From: Fidelibacterota bacterium
GTDB taxonomy: Bacteria > Fidelibacterota > Fidelibacteria > Fidelibacterales > Fidelibacteraceae
DNA length: 35,683 nucleotides
Assembly: GCA_028699915.1 (NCBI GenBank)
Contig: JAQVTR010000016.1
Location: 1 to 35,683 of the forward strand
Reading direction: 5' to 3'
The stretch's first letter is position 1. The number at the start of each line of letters is the position of its first letter. The translations under genes and the position numbers were made by a program. Below are positions 1 to 7,675 of the stretch, piece by piece. Below the pieces are notes generated by a model that made no database searches, was not told where the DNA came from, and worked only from the letters and a program-made list of their open reading frames with translations.

Positions 1-468
1 AGATTGCATTGATGAAATAAAAACAACGTCGAGTTGTCGAGTCGTTTAGGCGTCGAGACCTGTAATAACAATCCCTTCTTGTTGAAAAATGCGGAGAGAT
101 TTTTCTTTGGTTATGGGTTATGAGTTATGAGTTTAACTTCGAATTTCACAAAGAGCCGGTCCACGAATTTCACAGATTTTCACAGCCTGCCCTACGAAGT
201 CCGTCAATTGGCGGACGAAGTGGGGAATTATTATATTACGGCTGAAGATCTATACGCTATAATAAACTTTTGTGCCAATTCGTGGAAATTCGTGCAATCC
301 CCCGATAGCCATCGGGGCAGGCTGAGGACTGTTCCTTTGTGGAAATCCGTGGATGATGTTTCCCGGTGCTCTGCCTGTCCGCCGCTGTGCCATGCCGTAG
401 CCCCGATCGTTCGGGGCGAAGGCTGGAAGCCCCGATTGGTCGGAACGCAGGAGGATGCCCGGCGCTCC
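1..468. repeat. Non-coding intergenic stretch with degenerate dispersed repeats
   Basis: No convincing gene lies here. The stretch is built of short degenerate modules: GTCGAG runs near 29-57, ATGGGTTATGAGTTATGAG-type runs near 112-130, and CACGAATTTCAC (about 162-173) facing its near reverse complement around 279-296. Perfect hairpins occur at 300-317 (CCCCGAT/ATCGGGG, 4-nt loop) and 400-417. A 133-codon open frame at 127-528 crosses these modules, has no ribosome binding site, and overlaps the end of the asparaginase-like gene on the other strand, so it is not called. Related modules recur at 4479-4856, which suggests a genome-wide repeat family. Confidence 0.6.
365..450. repeat. Dispersed hairpin repeat, copy A
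   Basis: This segment aligns by eye with 4563-4641. Shared blocks include GCCGCT, the hairpin preceded by TAG or ATAG, and GGCTGGAAG followed by CCCGATTG after one variable base. The central hairpin is GCCCCGA (400-406), loop TCGT, TCGGGGC (411-417). In the other copy the stem is GCTCCG/CGGAGC, so one base pair has changed on both sides. The role is unknown. Confidence 0.6.
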
Positions 469-975
469 CTACGTTTCACGGACAAAGGTCAGCTTGTCGC
501 GGTTCTTTTTAACTCCCGGGAAGCATAACAGTTTATTGTGCATAACCACATAGATGCCGGGAGTAACCCGTGTTGCGGCAAAAAGGGCTTCGGTGACATT
601 CTGGCTTGCATCGGAATCCCGGAACTCGTAGGGCCGCATGGCGCCCGTAAAGATCACGGGGCAGCGGGGTTCCCGGATTTCCCGATACAACAGTTCGGCG
701 GTCTTTTCCAGGGTATCCGTACCGTGCAGAATAATCACGGCGTCGGCGTGCTGCATGGATTGCCGGGTAATGTCCAGCACAATCCCGCGATCGATATCGT
801 TCATATCCAGGGAATCTTTAAAGATCACATTCCGCTGGCTGATGTTCAGTTCCGGGAGACGCAGGCCGTCAAGGATCCTGGAAAGGATGGAATGCTGATT
901 CGTCAGAATGCCCGTGCGTTCATCATAGGTCTTTTCGATGGTCCCGCCCGTGGTAATAAAGATAATTTGTTTCAT
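469..975 (-). CDS. Asparaginase-family protein, N-terminal domain only
   Basis: This 168-residue protein matches the N-terminal domain of the L-asparaginase/glutaminase family. The first catalytic-threonine motif TTGGTIE is at residues 8-14 and the second motif HGTDT at 84-88. GAMRPYEFRDSDASQN follows near residue 113, where asparaginases carry a conserved substrate-binding stretch. Classical enzymes are about 330 residues with a second C-terminal domain, which is absent here. One-domain homologues of this size are common in bacteria, so this looks like a genuine short family member and not a truncation. Amide hydrolysis is plausible but unproven. The ATG at 975 is preceded by GGGGCAGGA. The gene stands alone on the minus strand, divergent from the aminotransferase across a 543-bp gap. 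Confidence 0.8.
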   Translation of the reverse strand: MKQIIFITTGGTIEKTYDERTGILTNQHSILSRILDGLRLPELNISQRNVIFKDSLDMNDIDRGIVLDITRQSMQHADAVIILHGTDTLEKTAELLYREIREPRCPVIFTGAMRPYEFRDSDASQNVTEALFAATRVTPGIYVVMHNKLLCFPGVKKNRDKLTFVRET

Positions 976-1054
976 TCCTGCCCCATTTAGCGTTTGATGG
1001 ATTTTACGGAGATTTCGCTTTATTATTCAAGTAAAATCAGCGCTTTACTGTACT

Positions 1055-1088
1055 TTTGACATTCAGCGGAAAGCGCCGCTTATTTTTG
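1055..1088 (+). promoter_or_regulatory. Possible Bacteroidota-type promoter upstream of palindrome array
   Basis: TTTG at 1055-1058 is followed after 22 nt by TATTTTTG at 1081-1088, matching the TTTG...TAnnTTTG pattern known in Bacteroidota. Transcription from here would enter the palindrome array and could continue into the aminotransferase gene. This is a motif match only, and the spacing is slightly long. Confidence 0.3.
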
Positions 1089-1193
1089 CAGGACCTGTAC
1101 CGGAAGGGTCATCCTGCTGATATTTTATTGCTTAGAGGGGTGTCTGTCCGAAGTAAAACAAATATTGAAAAACATAGTGGGGAATGAATTTTT

Positions 1194-1383
1194 CAGATTG
1201 CGTCAATGGGAACGCGTTTAATTGACTCAATGAGGATAAATTTGATTGAGTCAATGCGATTGAAATTAATTGACTCAATGAGGATAAATTTGATTGAGTC
1301 AATGCGATTGAAATTAATTGACTCAATGAGGATGAATTTGATTGAGTCAATGCGATTCCCATCGCACCCACGCACGCAATCTG
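1194..1383. repeat. 24-bp-phased array of 11-bp palindromes with flanking inverted repeat
   Basis: Six copies of ATTGASTCAAT (alternating C and G at the centre) start at 1221, 1245, 1269, 1293, 1317 and 1341, exactly every 24 bp. A degenerate seventh, ATTGCGTCAAT, starts at 1197 in the same phase. Alternate spacers are GAGGATAAATTTG and GCGATTGAAATTA, giving a 48-bp tandem unit. The block is bounded by CAGATTGCGT (1194-1203) and its exact reverse complement (1374-1383), with a second matching inverted pair ATGGGAA (1206-1212) and TTCCCAT (1356-1362). The spacer at 1237-1244 and 1285-1292 reads TAAATTTG, matching TAnnTTTG. This could be an operator array, a structured transcript or a small palindromic element. 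Confidence 0.85.
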
Positions 1384-1518
1384 TCTTCCCCCGAAACTTG
1401 CTTTTACTTTCTCAAAAATTTATCCTATATTTATATCTTGTGTCTTGACAGCGGTATCGCTGCGCCCGTCTTTTGCGGGGCAGTTCGTAAGTCCACCGTT
1501 TCGCTTGAAGGAGCCCCT

Positions 1519-2820
1519 ATGAACCCTCTCGCCGCCGCCCTGAACGACCGGCTTCAGGAGATCGCACCCTTTCTCTTGCGCGTCCTCTCCCGCAAAGGAA
1601 AAGAATCCTATTTCCCCAAAAGCGGCATCCTCGCGCAAAGTATGGAAGCCAAATTGACGGAGATTAACGCAACCATCGGCATTGCCCTGCAGGATGACGG
1701 CTCTCCCCTGCGCTTAAGCTCCCTGGAACGCCGCATCCTGCTGAATCCCAAAAAGGTCTTTCCCTATGCGGGATGCTCCGGCCTCCCCGATCTGCGCAAT
1801 ACCTGGAAACGCCTGCAGCAGGAAAAAAACCCCGCACTCGCCGGAAAAATTTTCAGCCTGCCGGTCGTAACCTGTGCGCTCAGCCACGGACTGAGCATTG
1901 CCTCGAAGCTCTTCCTCGATCCCGGCGACAGGGTGATCATTGCCGACAAGTACTGGGGCAACTACAATATGCTGGTGCAGGAACGCCTGGATGTGCATTT
2001 TGACCTTTATCCCTTTTTCGCGGGCGAGGGCCTGAATCTCGCCGGTCTTCAGGAACGTTTGCTGGCACCGGGGACCGGAAAGAAAGTCCTGATCATGAAT
2101 TTTCCGAACAACCCGGCGGGATATACACCCACCAAAAGCGAAATGCGCGAACTGCTGCGCCTTATCAAAGATAGCGCCGAATCCGGAAACGACATCGTGG
2201 TGATTTGCGACGACGCTTATTTCGGTCTGGTCTACGAAGCGGATGTGGACACCCAGTCGCCCTTCGCCTATCTTGCCGGCCTGCATGAACGGGTGCTGGC
2301 GGTCAAGGTGGACGGACCGACCAAGGAAGATTATGTCTGGGGTTTCCGCGTGGGCTTTGTGACCTATGCCGGAAAGAACCTGAGCGAAGAAGCACTGCGC
2401 ATTCTTGAAGACAAGACCGCCGGCGGGATCCGCAGCAGCATCTCCTCTTCGCCCCATATCTCGCAATCCCTTTTGCTGGAAGCTTACGCCGACCCGGATT
2501 ACGCCCGGGAAAAACGCGAAAAATATGCACTGCTGCAGTCCCGCTATAAAAAGGTCAAAGCGATCCTTGCCGCGAACCGGGAACGCTATGCACCCTATTT
2601 CCGGCCCCTGCCCTTCAATTCCGGCTATTTTATGTGCGTTGAACTCGCACCGGGACTGGATGGCAATACGGTCCGCAAAACCCTGATCGAGCATTTCCAG
2701 ACCGGCGTGATCTTTATCCGCGGCGTGATCCGTCTCGCCTATTCGGCGGTGCCGGAAGATAAGATCGAGACCCTGTTCGAGAACCTGCGTTCAGCCTGTG
2801 AAATGAACCTTCATGCATAA
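1519..2820 (+). CDS. PLP-dependent aminotransferase, class I/II fold
   Basis: A 433-residue fold-type I aminotransferase. FPNNPAGY (195-202) is the cofactor-ring loop, CDDAYF (230-235) carries the aspartate that pairs with the pyridine nitrogen, and GPTKEDYVWGFRVGF holds the presumed Schiff-base lysine K269 and the phosphate-binding arginine R277. Such enzymes transfer amino groups between amino acids and 2-oxo acids in the cytoplasm. The substrate cannot be read from sequence, but an aspartate or aromatic type is likely. The ATG at 1519 has GAAGGAG five bases upstream. The frame stays open back to 1342, inside the palindrome array, but that extension lacks a ribosome binding site and resembles leader DNA. 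The PEP carboxykinase gene follows 11 bp downstream, so the two are probably co-transcribed. If the enzyme makes oxaloacetate from aspartate, the pair would link amino acid catabolism to PEP. Confidence 0.85.
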   Translation: MNPLAAALNDRLQEIAPFLLRVLSRKGKESYFPKSGILAQSMEAKLTEINATIGIALQDDGSPLRLSSLERRILLNPKKVFPYAGCSGLPDLRNTWKRLQQEKNPALAGKIFSLPVVTCALSHGLSIASKLFLDPGDRVIIADKYWGNYNMLVQERLDVHFDLYPFFAGEGLNLAGLQERLLAPGTGKKVLIMNFPNNPAGYTPTKSEMRELLRLIKDSAESGNDIVVICDDAYFGLVYEADVDTQSPFAYLAGLHERVLAVKVDGPTKEDYVWGFRVGFVTYAGKNLSEEALRILEDKTAGGIRSSISSSPHISQSLLLEAYADPDYAREKREKYALLQSRYKKVKAILAANRERYAPYFRPLPFNSGYFMCVELAPGLDGNTVRKTLIEHFQTGVIFIRGVIRLAYSAVPEDKIETLFENLRSACEMNLHA

Positions 2821-2831
2821 AGGGAACAATC

Positions 2832-4478
2832 ATGGCCAGTATTTCGCATTTTCGTGAATCCGAAGAGTTCAAGCGCATCAATTCCACAAGCCGCTGCATT
2901 CTGCAAACCGCCTTTTACGGAAATAACGTGGTTCCCGTCGACTCCGTGTCCGAAGCCTATTCCCTCGCCCGCCTTTCTCCGGGCACGATCGAACTCAGCG
3001 GCATGCCGGTCTACAAGCCCGAAGTCTCCGGACTGCCCGCGGATGCGAAGGTTCTGCTATTTAACGACGGCAGCGTGGTCGGCCGCTGTGCGGCGGCCCG
3101 GCGCATTCTGGGCGAACCCGGTGTGGACCTTCCGGGCTATGCCGGAAAGCTGCGCGAAGCGGTTTACCGCACACGCTTCCGAAAGCTCTATCATGCGCAG
3201 ACCCTGATCGGTCTGGACGAAGATTTCATGATCCGCGCCCACCTGCTGATCCCGGAAGGACACGAAAATATCCTGCTGTCCTGGATGCTGAACTTTCAAT
3301 ATTTCAACGACGCTTACCGCGAACGCTACCAAAACTCCCGCGAACTGCCGGAAGGCGATATCCTGGTCTTTTCAGACCCGGACTGGCAGCATGGGGAGCA
3401 TCCGCTGGGACTGACCTATTTTGACCCGGAATACAACTGCGCGGCTTTACTGGGGATGCGCTATTTCGGGGAACATAAAAAGGGCACGCTCACCCTGGCC
3501 TGGGGCACAGCAACCCGCAACGGTTATGCCTCCTGCCACGGCGGACTGAAACGCTACAACCTTGCCGAAAATAAAAAATTTACCGTGGCGGTCTTCGGAC
3601 TCTCGGGTTCGGGAAAATCCACCATCACGCACGCACGGCATGCCGGGAAATACGACGTCAGCATTTTGCACGACGATGCCTTCATTATCAATACGGAAAA
3701 AAAATACTCTATTGCACTGGAACCGACCTATTTTGACAAGACGCAGGATTATCCCATGAACTGCGAGGATAACAAATACATCCTGACCCTGCAAAACAAC
3801 GGCGCCGTGGAATATGCGGACGGCAGCGTCTGCGTGGTCAGCGAAGACCTGCGCAACGGCAACGGGCGCGCGATCAAATCGGCGCTCTGGTCGCCGAACC
3901 GTCTCAACCGTATCAACGATCCCATCAATGCCATTTTCTGGCTGATGAAAGACCCCAGTATGCCTCCGGTGCTGAAGCTGGAAGATCCCGCTCTGGCATC
4001 TGCCATGGGCGCCACACTGGCCACCAAGCGCACCAGCGCCGAACGTCTGGCGCCCGGCGTGGATCCCAACGCACTGGTAGTGGAACCTTACGCCAACCCT
4101 TTCCGCACCTATCCCCTGGCCATCGATTACACGCGCTTTAAAAAATTGATCGAAGACGGCGTGGATTGCTATGTCCTGAACACCGGCTTTTTCCGGGAGC
4201 AAAAGGTCCGCCCGCAGCACACGCTGGGCATCATCGAGGCGATTGTGGAAAAACACGCCAAATTCCAACCCTGGAAACCCTTTGACGCTATGAAGATCAT
4301 GGGGATACCGGAATTTGACTGCGATCTGAACGTTCCCGCCTACCGTGCTGAATTCATTGCACGTTTCAAGGACCGCATTGCCTTTGTCAAGTCCCGGGAA
4401 ACGGAAAACGGCGGCCGCGACAAACTGCCCCCCGAAGCGCTGGCCGCATTGCAGGCCATCATCGCCAAAATAGCATAA
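2832..4478 (+). CDS. pckA: Divergent ATP-type phosphoenolpyruvate carboxykinase
   Basis: A 548-residue protein of the usual length for ATP-dependent PEP carboxykinase, which converts oxaloacetate and ATP to PEP, CO2 and ADP. Visible landmarks are GEHKKG (metal- and substrate-binding lysine region), ASCHGG with H236 (E. coli H232), the P-loop GLSGSGKST at 256-264 with K262, and DD at 281-282 (E. coli D268/D269). It departs from canonical enzymes: the usual GRSPKDKY substrate loop is not recognisable, and MPPVLKLED appears where E. coli has LPPVSRLT, which would put K382 at the Arg333 position. It therefore looks like a divergent subfamily whose substrate or direction could differ. An AGGGA ribosome binding site precedes the ATG. 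It is the second gene of a two-gene unit with the aminotransferase. Confidence 0.82.
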   Translation: MASISHFRESEEFKRINSTSRCILQTAFYGNNVVPVDSVSEAYSLARLSPGTIELSGMPVYKPEVSGLPADAKVLLFNDGSVVGRCAAARRILGEPGVDLPGYAGKLREAVYRTRFRKLYHAQTLIGLDEDFMIRAHLLIPEGHENILLSWMLNFQYFNDAYRERYQNSRELPEGDILVFSDPDWQHGEHPLGLTYFDPEYNCAALLGMRYFGEHKKGTLTLAWGTATRNGYASCHGGLKRYNLAENKKFTVAVFGLSGSGKSTITHARHAGKYDVSILHDDAFIINTEKKYSIALEPTYFDKTQDYPMNCEDNKYILTLQNNGAVEYADGSVCVVSEDLRNGNGRAIKSALWSPNRLNRINDPINAIFWLMKDPSMPPVLKLEDPALASAMGATLATKRTSAERLAPGVDPNALVVEPYANPFRTYPLAIDYTRFKKLIEDGVDCYVLNTGFFREQKVRPQHTLGIIEAIVEKHAKFQPWKPFDAMKIMGIPEFDCDLNVPAYRAEFIARFKDRIAFVKSRETENGGRDKLPPEALAALQAIIAKIA

Positions 4479-4562
4479 CTCACGTCAGCACCCGGCTTTT
4501 CTTGGTTCAAAGTTTAAGGCTCAAGGTTCAAAGTTAGAAAGAATGTTGAGGCGTCGAGATGT

Positions 4563-4641
4563 CGAGGTGCCTGCGCGCCGCTATGTCAGCCATAGCTCCG
4601 GAAAAACGGAGCGACGGCTGGAAGTCCCGATTGTTGGGGAC
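4563..4641. repeat. Dispersed hairpin repeat, copy B
   Basis: Second copy of the element at 365-450. The central hairpin is GCTCCG (4595-4600), loop GAAAAA, CGGAGC (4607-4612). Relative to copy A, the second stem pair changed from C-G to T-A on both sides, so pairing is kept while the loop changed freely. The flanking blocks GGCTGGAAG and CCCGATTG match copy A. Confidence 0.6.
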
Positions 4642-4773
4642 GAAGGCGGGTCGAGTTGTCGAGGCGTTGAGGTGCCTGCCCGCCATAGTCTTGACGAAGG
4701 CGGGTTGATTTGTTGATATTTGTTTTGATTCAACATTGAAAACTCAAAATTCAAGGTAATTCCGCTGACCAAA

Positions 4774-4837
4774 CTTCCTATCTTCCTAACTTCCTAACTT
4801 CCGAACTTCCCATCTTCCGAACTTCCCAACCTCCCCT
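4774..4837. repeat. 8-bp polypyrimidine tandem repeat, about 8 units
   Basis: Seven consecutive octamers fit CTTCCNAW (CTTCCTAT, CTTCCTAA twice, CTTCCGAA, CTTCCCAT, CTTCCGAA, CTTCCCAA) and a weaker eighth, CCTCCCCT, follows. The strand bias is complete, pyrimidine on plus and purine on minus. The array ends 19 bp past the stop of the secreted protein gene, so it would sit in that gene's 3' untranslated region. Confidence 0.75.
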
Positions 4838-4856
4838 CTCCGCGCCCGGTGCTGAA

Positions 4857-6554
4857 TTATTTGATAAAAAGCATTTTATTGGAAGCAACGAAAGTATGAT
4901 TCACGTAAAGTACGCAAACATAAAGTCCGGATGCAAACCCTTCCGCATTCCATTCCTGTGTGTAATAACCCGCTTCTTGTGTTCTGCTGACCAGGGTCCG
5001 GACCTCCTTTCCGTTCATATCGAAGATCGTCACGTTGATCTCCGCACGCGACGGCAGGCGATAGCGGATCTTGGTCGCAGGATTAAAGGGATTGGGATAA
5101 TTGGTTTCCAGCAGAAAAATCTGCGGCACATCGCCGGCATCCCCGATTGCCAGTCCTTCTTCCGTAAAGCGGAAAAAACTTTCCATCAGCGCATCCCGCC
5201 GGCTTTCCGGATACACCGTTTCAAAGGGAAAGCCCAGGACCATCACTTTACCCGCAGTGTTTCCGTCGGGAAACATCCCTTCGTACACGATACCGGCAAA
5301 TCCGGTATTGCAACCCGTATATTTCAGAAAACCCTGACTGTCTCCCGATACTCCCAGAACGTCCGGATAGCGGACATCGTAACTCCCCTGCGTGCCGTTA
5401 TCGAATGAAAAGCTGCCGAGTTCCGCAAAGATCTCCGGACCGCTCGCTTCCACGCCGTAATAGGTCCCGACCGCATTGTTGGGGGAATCCTGCACATAAC
5501 ACAGGCGCAGAAAATCGTGACAAAAAGCCTTGTCGCTGCTGCTGCCCTTGTAATCCAGGTCCCAGGCGATCTCCGCGCCGGACACAAAAAGCCTGCCGCC
5601 GTTTTGCAGATAGCTCTTTACGCGGTTCTGTTCGGCATCACTGAAGGTCTCGTCCACCGTGCTTTCTTCTCCCAGGATCCAGATCACAGCCGCATGATCA
5701 TCCGGGGATACCAGGCCTTCCGTAAGGGCTTCATTGGAAGCCGAGACCGGGATGCGGCCGCTGTTCCGTACGGCGGAAGCGTGCTGACGGACAAAATTAT
5801 AACTGTTGCCGGCTGTCGCGCGGTCAAAGCCGTTCACGATCAATACCGGGAGGGCATCCCGGGAAGGCCGGATGGCCAGCAGTTCCGAAAAGGGACCGAT
5901 ACCGGCGGCATTCACGGCGGCAATGCGGATATAATAGCAGCTGTCGGGTTCCAGGCCGCTGATCACACTGCCGCTGGAATCGCATTGCAGCGTATCCGGA
6001 AAACTCTGTCCGTCAAAGCCGGATACCACAAGCAGTTCTTCAACCATCAGGGGCAGCAGCGCCGCAATGCGGATACTACCGCTTTGATCGCCCTGCAGCA
6101 GGGCCATGGCGCTGATCTTTTCCGGAATTTCCGGCGCCCAGGTGCTGAAGTGCCAGGCCGCGGTCCACAGACTTTTCCCGGTGATCCGCACTTTCCAGAA
6201 ATAGCGCGTCCCGATCTCCAGCGCTTCCGGCGGAGTCCAGCTGCCGCTTTCCAGACCGCTGACATAATACACGGTATCCGTAAAGCTTTCACTGCGGGAC
6301 AGCAGCAGCTCATAGGATTGCCCGGAAACCTCCCGCCAGTGAAAGACAGGATCAAGTTGTACCTTGCTCTCTCCGTTGAGGGGAGATGCCAAACGCACGA
6401 CTTCGGCACTACTGTCCGCAATGTAAAAATACGCGATCTCGTCAAGGCGCAGCGAATCGCGTTCGCCGTCCCGGTAATCCAGGATCAGCACTTGCCCGCA
6501 CAATTGTGCTGCAAGATTCAGCAAGAACCCAATTTTTAATATTTGCTTTATCAT
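4857..6554 (-). CDS. Secreted fibronectin-III protein with type IX/FlgD-like C-terminal sorting domain
   Basis: A 565-residue exported protein. An N-terminal signal peptide (about residues 1-21) is followed by one or two fibronectin type III-like modules (about 55-230). Next comes an alpha/beta region starting VLIVNGFDR and containing WILGEES and FVSGAEIAWDLD (about 235-440), which I recognise from the C-terminal part of secreted amidase-like proteins in related phyla. The last 80 residues carry NYPNPFNPATKIRY and GLYVCVLY, the signature of the T9SS type A/FlgD-like sorting domain, which suggests cell-surface anchoring or secretion. No catalytic peptidase motif was identified. A TTG at 6566 could also start it, but the ATG at 6554 has a purine-rich GAGCGAAG upstream and begins the signal peptide directly. 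It follows the other secreted gene by 8 bp. Confidence 0.8.
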   Translation of the reverse strand: MIKQILKIGFLLNLAAQLCGQVLILDYRDGERDSLRLDEIAYFYIADSSAEVVRLASPLNGESKVQLDPVFHWREVSGQSYELLLSRSESFTDTVYYVSGLESGSWTPPEALEIGTRYFWKVRITGKSLWTAAWHFSTWAPEIPEKISAMALLQGDQSGSIRIAALLPLMVEELLVVSGFDGQSFPDTLQCDSSGSVISGLEPDSCYYIRIAAVNAAGIGPFSELLAIRPSRDALPVLIVNGFDRATAGNSYNFVRQHASAVRNSGRIPVSASNEALTEGLVSPDDHAAVIWILGEESTVDETFSDAEQNRVKSYLQNGGRLFVSGAEIAWDLDYKGSSSDKAFCHDFLRLCYVQDSPNNAVGTYYGVEASGPEIFAELGSFSFDNGTQGSYDVRYPDVLGVSGDSQGFLKYTGCNTGFAGIVYEGMFPDGNTAGKVMVLGFPFETVYPESRRDALMESFFRFTEEGLAIGDAGDVPQIFLLETNYPNPFNPATKIRYRLPSRAEINVTIFDMNGKEVRTLVSRTQEAGYYTQEWNAEGFASGLYVCVLYVNHTFVASNKMLFIK

Positions 6555-6562
6555 GGCTTCGC

Positions 6563-7642
6563 TCAATAAAGGTAACGGGTTTGCTGCATGGCGCCGCTTT
6601 CGTCGCTCAGCAGTTTGTACAGCAGCGGATCCTGTAAAATATCGTGGGCGTTCAGCGGCACGCCGTCTACCCGGACGATCGCGTTGATCAGGCGGATCCC
6701 GTGACTGTAGTCGACATAATAATCCACGTGGCCGGTATACAGCGGCTGAATGGGATTCCCGTCGGGATAATGCCAGCCGTAAATAGCTACATTATTTGGT
6801 TTGCTTATAATGGCGTTACAGATCACGACATCTTTTTTGATCCCGGCGATCAGCGCAAAGATCCCGCCGCCGGCGTCCGCACGGGCGGCATTGATATCCG
6901 TATTGTGCTCCACAAATTTATAGACCTGGGAATTGTTGTCGCCCACCGGTGCGTAGGGGATCGGGCTCAGGCGTACCGTGGCGTGCTTCCAGATGTCGTC
7001 GCACAGCTTCCGGGTGCTCAGGATACATCCATACGCGTCCGCGATCTCCTGGGCGCTTTTCGGTCCCATGGGGACCCGGCAGTAGTCCTCGTTGCTCCCG
7101 ATGGAGAGATAATCGGACATCACATCGTATTCCACCCGGTGCGTGATCCCGTCGGCGTCCTTAAAGTCGGAGCTGCAGGTAATGAACTCCCGCGAAAAAT
7201 CCGGAATATTCCCTCCTAAAAATTCTTGCAGGATCAGCGGCTCGCGCTGACTGAAGTTCATATCCAAGATATCCTGCATGAATTGTGATCCGTTGCGGGC
7301 GTCTGCGGAGCGGTCCGGAAGTGTGACCGGAGAGATCGCCATTTTGTCAATATCCGCCCGCCGGATGCGCCCGGCCGATCCCGCACGATAGATCAGCAGG
7401 TCCGTGTTATCCTTCATATCCAGCGAATCGATCTCCGACAGGCGGAAATGCCGGATACCGGTCACCGTATGGATGCTCAACGCCGCGTTGGATAGCGTAT
7501 CGAGTTCGGCAAAACGGATACTGCCGAGCGTGCTCAGGCTGATCCGTTGCGTAGCGCCGCCGGTTTTTTCGAAGATGAGTTCCTGCCCTAAAAGCGGAAC
7601 AAGCGGCAACAGAAAAAACAGCGATATCCATGATCGTTTCAT
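6563..7642 (-). CDS. Secreted conserved protein of unknown function
   Basis: A 359-residue protein with a clear signal peptide (MKRSWISLFFLLPLVPLLG, then Q). The first ~110 residues form a variable beta-type region. The remainder holds strongly conserved-looking blocks: DYLSIGSNEDYCRVPMGP, YGCILSTRKLCDDIW, IAGIKKDVVI, VAIYGWHYPDG and VDYYVDYSHGIRLI. These recur, to my recollection, in a family of secreted proteins of unnamed function in several phyla. The invariant-looking H, D, K and R residues suggest a hydrolase, but that is inference. GAGG lies five bases before the ATG. It is probably co-transcribed with the sorting-domain protein just downstream, and the two may act together on a cell-wall or external polymer. 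Confidence 0.72.
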   Translation of the reverse strand: MKRSWISLFFLLPLVPLLGQELIFEKTGGATQRISLSTLGSIRFAELDTLSNAALSIHTVTGIRHFRLSEIDSLDMKDNTDLLIYRAGSAGRIRRADIDKMAISPVTLPDRSADARNGSQFMQDILDMNFSQREPLILQEFLGGNIPDFSREFITCSSDFKDADGITHRVEYDVMSDYLSIGSNEDYCRVPMGPKSAQEIADAYGCILSTRKLCDDIWKHATVRLSPIPYAPVGDNNSQVYKFVEHNTDINAARADAGGGIFALIAGIKKDVVICNAIISKPNNVAIYGWHYPDGNPIQPLYTGHVDYYVDYSHGIRLINAIVRVDGVPLNAHDILQDPLLYKLLSDESGAMQQTRYLY

Positions 7643-7675
7643 CGCAACCTCGTTCGGATTGAAGTTCTGATTATT

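Larger units (their letters stand above)
976..1518. other. Long divergent intergenic region with palindrome array
   Basis: The gap between the asparaginase-like gene and the aminotransferase has three parts. At 976-1193 lie a possible plus-strand promoter (1055-1088) and a 6-bp stem GCAGGA/TCCTGC at 1088-1117. At 1194-1383 lies the phased palindrome array. At 1384-1518 is a leader with CAGCG-GTAT-CGCTG (about 1449-1462) and the aminotransferase ribosome binding site. Open frames through the array exist only because its 48-bp unit is a multiple of three, and none has a ribosome binding site. Confidence 0.6.
4479..4856. repeat. Repeat-rich intergenic gap between convergent genes
   Basis: No gene is seen. 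The stretch holds a direct repeat GGTTCAAAGTT (4504-4514 and 4525-4535), copy B of the hairpin repeat (4563-4641), GTCGAGTTGTCGAG as also seen near position 29, a CCCGCC/GGCGGG inverted pair near 4679-4706, and an 8-bp tandem array (4774-4837). The genes on either side converge, yet no classical hairpin-plus-U terminator was found. Confidence 0.6.

Noticed and set aside
127-528. 133-codon open frame
   Set aside because: It runs through hairpin and CACGAATTTC-type repeats, lacks a ribosome binding site and overlaps the asparaginase-like gene end, so it is repeat-derived.
1194-1383. CRISPR array
   Set aside because: The spacers are repeated and only 13 bp, the repeats are 11 bp, and no cas genes are present.
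1132-1448. Small repetitive proteins (8-residue repeats such as LIDSMRIN) on both strands
   Set aside because: Open frames arise on both strands because the 48-bp unit is divisible by three. None has a start signal, and conservation is in the DNA palindromes.
1342-1518. N-terminal extension of the aminotransferase
   Set aside because: It begins inside the palindrome array, has no ribosome binding site, and the ATG at 1519 has a good one.
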